Source of the DNA: Flammeovirga sp. OC4
GTDB lineage: Bacteria; Bacteroidota; Bacteroidia; Cytophagales; Flammeovirgaceae
Direction of reading: 5' to 3'
Assembly (NCBI RefSeq): GCF_000812565.1
Contig: NZ_JTAM01000027.1
Location: 47,437-111,436, forward strand
DNA length: 64,000 nt
The position numbers and the translations under genes were made by a program. A model generated the notes under the pieces. It saw only the letters and a program-made list of their open reading frames with translations, searched no databases and was not told the origin of the DNA. Of this stretch, positions 58,245 through 64,000 are shown one piece after another. Within the stretch, counting starts at the first letter, position 1. Every line of letters begins with the position of its first letter.

Positions 58245-59318
58245 ATGCGTTTTCCGATTCTTATTTTCATATTTATTACCTTTTTTTTAAATGCATGTAA
58301 TACTGTTGAGGACAGCATGCCTATTTCTAATACACCAGAAGTGCCTGAGGAAGTTACTTTTGAGGAAGGTTTATTTGTGATCAATGAGGGTAATTTCGAT
58401 TGGGGACATGGGACACTCTCATTCAAAAAATATGAATCGGATAGCGTATATGAAGAAATTTATAAACAAAGAAATGAATTCGAAATTGGTAATGTAGCTC
58501 AGTCCATGACTATCATAGGAGAAAAAGGTTATCTATGCGTCAATAATTCAGAAAGAATTGATATCATAGAAACCAAAACTGCTAAATGGATTGGAAGAAT
58601 CGAAATTCCAAGAAGTAGTCCACGTTACCTTTTACCTATAGATGACCACAAAGCCTATATTACTGAACTATATGCAGATCGTTTTTATGTTCTAAACCTT
58701 GATTCTAATACTATTCAAAAAGAAGTAAGAACAACAGGATGGACCGAAAAAATGTGTAAAGTGGGTGATTTCGTTTACATGACACAAACCAGAACAGTAT
58801 ACGACAGCCGAAAAGGTGGACAATTTTTATTAAAAATCAATGCACAAACTGATGTAATTGTCGATAGTTTAGCACTTCCTTACGGACCTATTGACCTTCA
58901 GGTTGATAAAAACGAAAAAATATGGGTGCTCTGTAACGGAGGCTTAGTACAACTCAAACCTGCTATTGCTCAAGTTGATCCTATCACTTTTAACATCTTA
59001 AAAACATTTGACCTTTCTGCTAATGATTATCTAAGCATGCCCTCTAGATTACGTATCAATAAAGAAAAAGACATCTTATATTATATTCAAAAAGATATAT
59101 TTTCCCTTCCAATTGATGCTTCCCAACCCACTTCCATTATCCCTAAAGAAAAACGCCTGTTCTATGGTTTAGGAGTCTCTCCACATAACAATGATATTTA
59201 CGTTGCTGATGCCATTGATTATGTTCAAAAAGGATGGATTTTCAAATACAACCAAGAGGGTGTCAAATTAGATTCATTCAAAGTGGGTGTTATTCCAAAC
59301 GAAATTGTCTTTCAATAA
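58245..59318 (+). CDS. BtuG-like beta-propeller surface lipoprotein (YncE/DUF5074 type)
   Basis: The 357-residue lipoprotein (signal with LNACN, Cys18, acidic VEDSMP) contains a seven-bladed-propeller-type YncE/DUF5074 domain (about 38-357). It opens with EEGLFVINEGNFDWGHGTLSF and has repeated blade ends such as AYITELYADRFYVLN and DIYVADAIDYVQKGWIF. In Bacteroides, BtuG is such a surface propeller with very high B12 affinity that hands cobalamin to BtuB. This gene lies 6 bp after the BtuB-like receptor gene, so the same role is inferred. No B12-contact residues can be confirmed here. Confidence 0.82.
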   Translation: MRFPILIFIFITFFLNACNTVEDSMPISNTPEVPEEVTFEEGLFVINEGNFDWGHGTLSFKKYESDSVYEEIYKQRNEFEIGNVAQSMTIIGEKGYLCVNNSERIDIIETKTAKWIGRIEIPRSSPRYLLPIDDHKAYITELYADRFYVLNLDSNTIQKEVRTTGWTEKMCKVGDFVYMTQTRTVYDSRKGGQFLLKINAQTDVIVDSLALPYGPIDLQVDKNEKIWVLCNGGLVQLKPAIAQVDPITFNILKTFDLSANDYLSMPSRLRINKEKDILYYIQKDIFSLPIDASQPTSIIPKEKRLFYGLGVSPHNNDIYVADAIDYVQKGWIFKYNQEGVKLDSFKVGVIPNEIVFQ

Positions 59319-59405
59319 TTATCCTTAAAAAATACCTCAATCAAATTCAGATATTGTATCTTGTCTTTTCCAACAATTGGAATAGAATATTTTAAGTTGA
59401 GGTGA

Positions 59406-60512
59406 ATGTTTTCAATAAAAACCATAAAACAAGATCATATTTGGCAAGGGCTACTTATTCTTGCTTATCTTTTTTTAACCTATAATTTTTTTGAGCAACG
59501 TTTTGGCTTTGCCTATGGCTCAATGAAAGCTATTTTACTGGTGAGTTTCCAAGTTTTCATCTGGCAATTCAATCTCCATTACCTGGTACCTAAATTACTT
59601 TTAGAGAAGAAGCATGTCATTTATGCATTATCACTTTTCTCTTTTGTTTTGATCATCGCTTTTCTATATCAATACATCGAAAAGGAAATTTTCCAGGCAT
59701 GGAAACAGTCCAATTCTGAAAGGATGATGTTTCCTTTTGACGATCCTGAGATGAGGGAAAAAGCTTTAAAGAACCGTAATGCAAAAAGAGTCCGTAAAGG
59801 ATTTCGAATCTTTGAAAGTACTTATAATATTATCTTGTTTGGAGTGATCGCTCTAGCCAGTACAGCATACAGAATGACACTTTTTGGCTTAAAAAAGGAG
59901 AATGAAGCCACTTTATTGAGAGAAGAACAAGTGAAATCTGAAATGAGTTTTCTAAAATCACAGGTCAACCCCCACTTTCTTTTTAATGTATTGAATAATA
60001 TCTATACACTATCTTTTATCAAGTCTGAAAAAACTCCAGAAGTGGTATTACAGCTTTCTGATATGTTACGCTACATGCTTTATGACACCTCCACTGAAAC
60101 CGTTCCGATTCACAAAGAAGTCGATTACTTGAAAAACTTTATCGATCTACATTTACTTAAAAGTGATAGCATAAAAGATAATATTGAGACACATTGGAAT
60201 ATTGAGAAACCCTCCTTACAAATTGCTCCTTTACTGTTTGCTCCATTTATAGAAAATGCCTTCAAACACAGTCATATTGAGGATGAAGATCACGGCTGGA
60301 TTAAGGTGAAATTAGATGTCACTACAAAGAATGAAATCTACTTTGAAGCAGCCAATAGTAAACCCAAAACAAAGCTTTCAAAAGATCAATTAGGGGGCAT
60401 AGGTTTGGAAAATGTAAAAAAACGTCTCAATTTGCAGTATAACCTCAAACATCAACTAGAGATTATAGACACTCAAGACAGTTTTACTGTCAAACTTAAA
60501 ATACACACATAA
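59406..60512 (+). CDS. LytS/YehU-type sensor histidine kinase
   Basis: The 368-residue membrane kinase has four N-terminal membrane helices (about 15-35, 40-60, 70-92 and 140-160). A dimerisation/phosphoacceptor segment QVNPHFLFNVLNNIY has His190, and the C-terminal HATPase_c shows FIENAFKHSHI (N box) and GGIGLENVKKRL (G box). The family normally pairs with a LytTR response regulator, but none lies in this window, so it is orphan here. It lies inside the B12 locus, 87 bp after the propeller gene and 70 bp before icmF. It could sense B12 status or be an unrelated insertion. Confidence 0.88.
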   Translation: MFSIKTIKQDHIWQGLLILAYLFLTYNFFEQRFGFAYGSMKAILLVSFQVFIWQFNLHYLVPKLLLEKKHVIYALSLFSFVLIIAFLYQYIEKEIFQAWKQSNSERMMFPFDDPEMREKALKNRNAKRVRKGFRIFESTYNIILFGVIALASTAYRMTLFGLKKENEATLLREEQVKSEMSFLKSQVNPHFLFNVLNNIYTLSFIKSEKTPEVVLQLSDMLRYMLYDTSTETVPIHKEVDYLKNFIDLHLLKSDSIKDNIETHWNIEKPSLQIAPLLFAPFIENAFKHSHIEDEDHGWIKVKLDVTTKNEIYFEAANSKPKTKLSKDQLGGIGLENVKKRLNLQYNLKHQLEIIDTQDSFTVKLKIHT

Positions 60513-60514
60513 AC

Positions 60515-60552
60515 ACTAGTACAAAAACCATTTAACGGTGCTGAACTAGTAC
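60515..60552 (+). promoter_or_regulatory. Direct repeat ACTAGTAC x2 upstream of icmF
   Basis: ACTAGTAC occurs at 60515-60522 and again at 60545-60552, exactly 30 bp apart start to start, which is about three helix turns. It lies between the kinase gene and icmF and could be an operator, but no regulator is known for it. Confidence 0.35.
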
Positions 60553-60582
60553 TTAACCATAACTTAAACACACATCACAAAA

Positions 60583-63500
60583 ATGACTTCACAAATGAAC
60601 AACACTACACCTTACAAACCGAAAAACAAAGTAAGGCTAGTCACTTCGGGCTCTTTATTTGACGGACATGATGCATCGATCAACATCATGCGTAGAATCA
60701 TGCAATCTTCGGGTGCAGAAATCATTCACCTTGGGCATAACCGTACGGCTCAAGAAATTGTAGACTGTGCCATACAGGAAGATGTGCAGGGAATTGCTAT
60801 TACTTCTTATCAAGGGGGACATCTAGAGTATTTCAAATACATTTATGACTTGCTGAAACAAAGAGGTGCTGGATATATTGGCATCTATGGTGGCGGTGGT
60901 GGCACCATTCTCCCTTCTGAAATTGATGAGTTGCACGATTACGGCATCAAGAAAATCTATTCTCCTGATGACGGTCGAACGATGGGTCTGCAAGGAATGA
61001 TTAATGACATCTTGATTCAATGTGATCATCCTACTGGAGAAAATCTAGGAAAAGAGAAACTTCAATTAGGGCAAAAAAATCATAGAAACCTCGGTCGCAT
61101 TATTTCAGCAATAGAAAACTTCAAAGAAGATCAAGCTGACTTTATTCAAGAACTGAACGTAGAGAATAAAGATAAAAATATTCCCGTACTTGGAATTACA
61201 GGTACTGGTGGTGCTGGTAAATCAAGTCTGGTGGATGAGTTAATCAGAAGATTTTTATCTCAATCTGAAGACAAAACCATTGCGATCATTTCCATTGACC
61301 CTTCCAAAAGAAAAACAGGAGGAGCGTTACTTGGAGATAGAATCCGAATGAATGCCATTGCGGATGGTAGAATCTACATGCGTTCATTGGCGACAAGAAA
61401 GGCACATCAAGCCATTTCAGAACATATTGAAGATGTATTAGAGGTCGTCAAAGCAGCTAACTTTGATTTAATTCTTCTAGAGACTTCTGGTATTGGACAA
61501 TCGGGAACTGAGATTGTGGATTACAGCGATGTTTCCCTTTATGTGATGACGCCGGAATATGGTGCGGCTACTCAGTTGGAAAAGATTGACATGCTAGACT
61601 ACGCCGATGTAATTGCTCTTAATAAATTTGACAAAAAAGGAGCATTAGATGCATTAAGAGATGTAGCAAAACAGTACAAAAGAAATCATGGGCTTTGGGA
61701 ACTAAAGGAAAATGATATTCCAGTATACGGCACCATGGCTTCTCAATTTAATGACGAAGGTGTGAATGAGTTATACAACAAAATCATTTCACTTTTAGAG
61801 GAAAAAAGTACTGTCAAATTCCCTAAGATTGAAGTAAATGAAACTTCCGACCGCTTTCATATTATCCCTCCATCAAGAGTTAGATATTTGTCAGAGATTT
61901 CTGAAGTCGTTCGAAACTACAATTTACATGTCAAGGAACAAGCTGACATTGCTGATCAGCTATTTGGTTTACAAAAATCAATAGAAATTCTTGAAGGTGA
62001 CAAAAGCACAAAGGCTACTTTACAGGAAGCTTTTAATAAAATAAAAAGGGATTTAGACCACGATATTTTTGATGTTTTGGAAGGTTGGAAAGCAAAAGTA
62101 GAAGCTTATGCTGGAGATACCTTTACTTACCAAGTAAGAGGCAAAGACATCAAAGTTGAAGCTAAATCTGAAACATTATCCGGCAATAAAATTTCAAAAG
62201 TTACACTCCCTAAATTTACTGGGTGGGGTGATATCACACGTTGGGTAATGCAGGAAAATGTACCTGGAGAATTCCCTTATACGGCAGGTGTGTTCCCTTT
62301 CAAACGACAAGGAGAAGATCCCACGAGAATGTTTGCAGGTGAGGGAAACCCTGAAAGAACAAATAGAAGATTTCATTACCTTTCACAAGGACAACCCGCT
62401 GCACGATTATCTACCGCTTTTGACTCTGTAACCCTTTATGGGGAAGACCCTGATTTCAGACCCGATATTTATGGAAAAATTGGGAATTCAGGCGTGAATG
62501 TAAGTTGTCTGGACGATGCCAAAAGGTTATACTCTGGATTTGATTTATGTGCTCCAAGTACTTCCGTTTCAATGACTATCAATGGTCCTGCGGCAGCGAT
62601 GACGGCGTTCTTTATGAATGCCGCAATTGATCAGCAATGTGAGGTCTACATTAAAGAAAATGGTCTTGAAAAAGAAGTAAAATATAAAATTGCTTCTATT
62701 TATAAAGGGCAAACCATCCCAACTTACAGAGGTGAATTACCACCAAATCATAACGGATTAGGGCTGATGCTTTTGGGCGTAACAGGTGATCAGGTTTTAC
62801 CTTTAGAAATTTACAATGAAATCAAAAAAGCAACTATTGCCAAAGTAAGAGGAACGGTTCAAGCCGATATTCTTAAAGAAGATCAAGCACAAAACACTTG
62901 TATTTTCTCTACAGAATTCTCACTACGTTTAATGGGTGATATGCAACAGTATTTCACTGACAATGGTATTCGTAATTTCTATTCCGTTTCAATCTCTGGT
63001 TATCATATTGCAGAAGCAGGTGCTAATCCAATTTCTCAATTGGCATTTACATTAGCCAACGGTTTTACTTTTATAGAGTACTACCTGAACAGAGGAATGA
63101 AGATTGATAACTTTGCTCCCAACTTCTCTTTCTTCTTCTCTAATGGCGTGGACCCAGAATATGCGGTCATTGGCAGAGTGGCTAGAAGAATTTGGGCGAA
63201 AGCTTTAAAAATTAAGTACAAAGGAAGTGACCGTTCCCAGAAATTGAAATACCATATTCAAACTTCAGGAAGATCGTTGCATGCTCAAGAGATTGCTTTT
63301 AATGATATTAGAACTACCCTGCAAGCATTATATGCTATTTATGACAACTGTAATTCATTGCATACTAATGCTTATGACGAGGCCATCACTACTCCTACTG
63401 AAGAATCTGTAAGAAGAGCAGTGGCCATACAATTGATCATTAATAAGGAGCTTGGATTAGCAAAAAATGAAAATCCATTACAAGGCTCGTTTATCATTGA

Positions 63501-63948
63501 AGAATTGACAGATTTGGTAGAGGAAGCTGTGATGATGGAATTTGACAGAATAACCGAGCGTGGAGGTGTATTGGGTGCAATGGAAACAATGTATCAACGC
63601 TCTAAGATTCAAGAAGAATCCCTGCATTATGAAACGTTGAAGCATAATGGTGAATACCCTATTGTGGGTGTCAACACCTTCTTAAGTAAGGAAGGTTCTC
63701 CTACTATTATTCCTGAAGAAGTGATTCGATCTTCTACAGAAGAAAAAGATAGTCAAATCAACTCTCTGGAAAATTTACATCAACATGCCCAAGCAAACGC
63801 CATTGCAAAACTAAAAGATTTGCAAAGTACTGCTTTAGCCAATCAGAATACTTTTGACGCTTTAATGGAAGCCACAAAGTATTGTTCTCTTGGTCAAATC
63901 ACACATGCATTGTTTGATGTTGGAGGACAGTACAGAAGAAATATGTAG
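60583..63948 (+). CDS. icmF: Fused isobutyryl-CoA mutase
   Basis: This 1,121-residue fusion has three parts. First is an N-terminal B12-binding domain (about 15-150, base-off/His-on motif DGHDASI with His29 coordinating cobalt). Next is a MeaB-like G-protein chaperone (about 195-410, P-loop [11 protein letters not shown]). Last is a C-terminal mutase barrel (about 530-1100). Substrate-specificity positions follow the IcmF pattern: Phe571 (PYTAGVFPF, where methylmalonyl-CoA mutase has Tyr) and Gln770 (AQNTCIF, where it has Arg). It isomerises isobutyryl-CoA and n-butyryl-CoA, with coenzyme B12. It is the cobalamin user at the end of the B12 locus. Confidence 0.95.
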   Translation: MTSQMNNTTPYKPKNKVRLVTSGSLFDGHDASINIMRRIMQSSGAEIIHLGHNRTAQEIVDCAIQEDVQGIAITSYQGGHLEYFKYIYDLLKQRGAGYIGIYGGGGGTILPSEIDELHDYGIKKIYSPDDGRTMGLQGMINDILIQCDHPTGENLGKEKLQLGQKNHRNLGRIISAIENFKEDQADFIQELNVENKDKNIPVLGITGTGGAGKSSLVDELIRRFLSQSEDKTIAIISIDPSKRKTGGALLGDRIRMNAIADGRIYMRSLATRKAHQAISEHIEDVLEVVKAANFDLILLETSGIGQSGTEIVDYSDVSLYVMTPEYGAATQLEKIDMLDYADVIALNKFDKKGALDALRDVAKQYKRNHGLWELKENDIPVYGTMASQFNDEGVNELYNKIISLLEEKSTVKFPKIEVNETSDRFHIIPPSRVRYLSEISEVVRNYNLHVKEQADIADQLFGLQKSIEILEGDKSTKATLQEAFNKIKRDLDHDIFDVLEGWKAKVEAYAGDTFTYQVRGKDIKVEAKSETLSGNKISKVTLPKFTGWGDITRWVMQENVPGEFPYTAGVFPFKRQGEDPTRMFAGEGNPERTNRRFHYLSQGQPAARLSTAFDSVTLYGEDPDFRPDIYGKIGNSGVNVSCLDDAKRLYSGFDLCAPSTSVSMTINGPAAAMTAFFMNAAIDQQCEVYIKENGLEKEVKYKIASIYKGQTIPTYRGELPPNHNGLGLMLLGVTGDQVLPLEIYNEIKKATIAKVRGTVQADILKEDQAQNTCIFSTEFSLRLMGDMQQYFTDNGIRNFYSVSISGYHIAEAGANPISQLAFTLANGFTFIEYYLNRGMKIDNFAPNFSFFFSNGVDPEYAVIGRVARRIWAKALKIKYKGSDRSQKLKYHIQTSGRSLHAQEIAFNDIRTTLQALYAIYDNCNSLHTNAYDEAITTPTEESVRRAVAIQLIINKELGLAKNENPLQGSFIIEELTDLVEEAVMMEFDRITERGGVLGAMETMYQRSKIQEESLHYETLKHNGEYPIVGVNTFLSKEGSPTIIPEEVIRSSTEEKDSQINSLENLHQHAQANAIAKLKDLQSTALANQNTFDALMEATKYCSLGQITHALFDVGGQYRRNM

Positions 63949-63974
63949 TCTTTCTTGTAAAGTTGAATATAAAA

Positions 63975-64000
63975 AAATGAGGCTGTCTCATAATTAAAAA
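63975..64000 (+). terminator. Partial terminator-like arm at the right window edge
   Basis: AAAAAAATGAGGCTGTCTCATAATT looks like the 5' arm of a terminator whose complement would lie past the window edge. The small ATGAG/CTCAT hairpin alone is weak, so this is tentative. It lies about 30 bp after the icmF stop. Confidence 0.4.

Overview
The window is AT-rich chromosomal DNA from a member of the Bacteroidota, most likely a marine Cytophagales bacterium of the Flammeovirga type. This placement is inferred from gene content and signals. The window has SusC/SusD outer-membrane pairs, surface lipoproteins with acidic residues after the lipobox cysteine, TonB-dependent uptake and PASTA, GAF and WG-repeat proteins. 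Several promoters fit the Bacteroidota TAnnTTTG -7 box, and start codons mostly lack a clear Shine-Dalgarno sequence. No rRNA, tRNA, CRISPR array, phage module or transposase gene was found.

Left third (1-24,800). A fused ABC-2 permease/M1 peptidase is cut by the left edge. It is followed by an outer-membrane barrel, a phosphate-selective-type porin on the minus strand, and a minus-strand pair made of a double-length D-Ala-D-Ala ligase and a PASTA protein. A plus-strand run of mostly secreted proteins follows: DUF885, two unknown proteins, an M28 peptidase, a glutathione peroxidase, a TPMT-type methyltransferase and a GAF/coiled-coil protein. Then come pheT, a coiled-coil protein, zapA, rny and tag. 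Two copies of a 330-360 bp structured noncoding repeat lie at 5645-6003 and 22894-23226.

Middle (24,800-51,000). This part holds a susC-susD-glycan-binding-protein operon with no enzymes or regulator, then ndk, an exporter ABC protein, the prkA-yeaH-spoVR stress module and a WG-repeat protein. A nucleoside/purine uptake pair has a structured leader. Two tandem LuxR-type regulators are followed by a secreted beta-propeller, a small lipoprotein, a DEAD-box helicase, three tandem Skp/OmpH chaperones and a methyltransferase.

Right end (51,000-64,000). A monomeric NADP-isocitrate dehydrogenase diverges from a vitamin B12 locus. A cobalamin riboswitch (53863-54018) precedes two surface lipoproteins with InlB-type repeats, a BtuB-like TonB receptor, a BtuG-like propeller lipoprotein, an orphan LytS-type histidine kinase and icmF, a cobalamin-dependent fused isobutyryl-CoA mutase. 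Reading this as one cobalamin capture, import and use locus is the most coherent story in the window. The two lipoproteins and the kinase are its least understood parts.

Many transcription units end in clear rho-independent terminators, several of them bidirectional between convergent genes, so the unit boundaries are fairly well supported.
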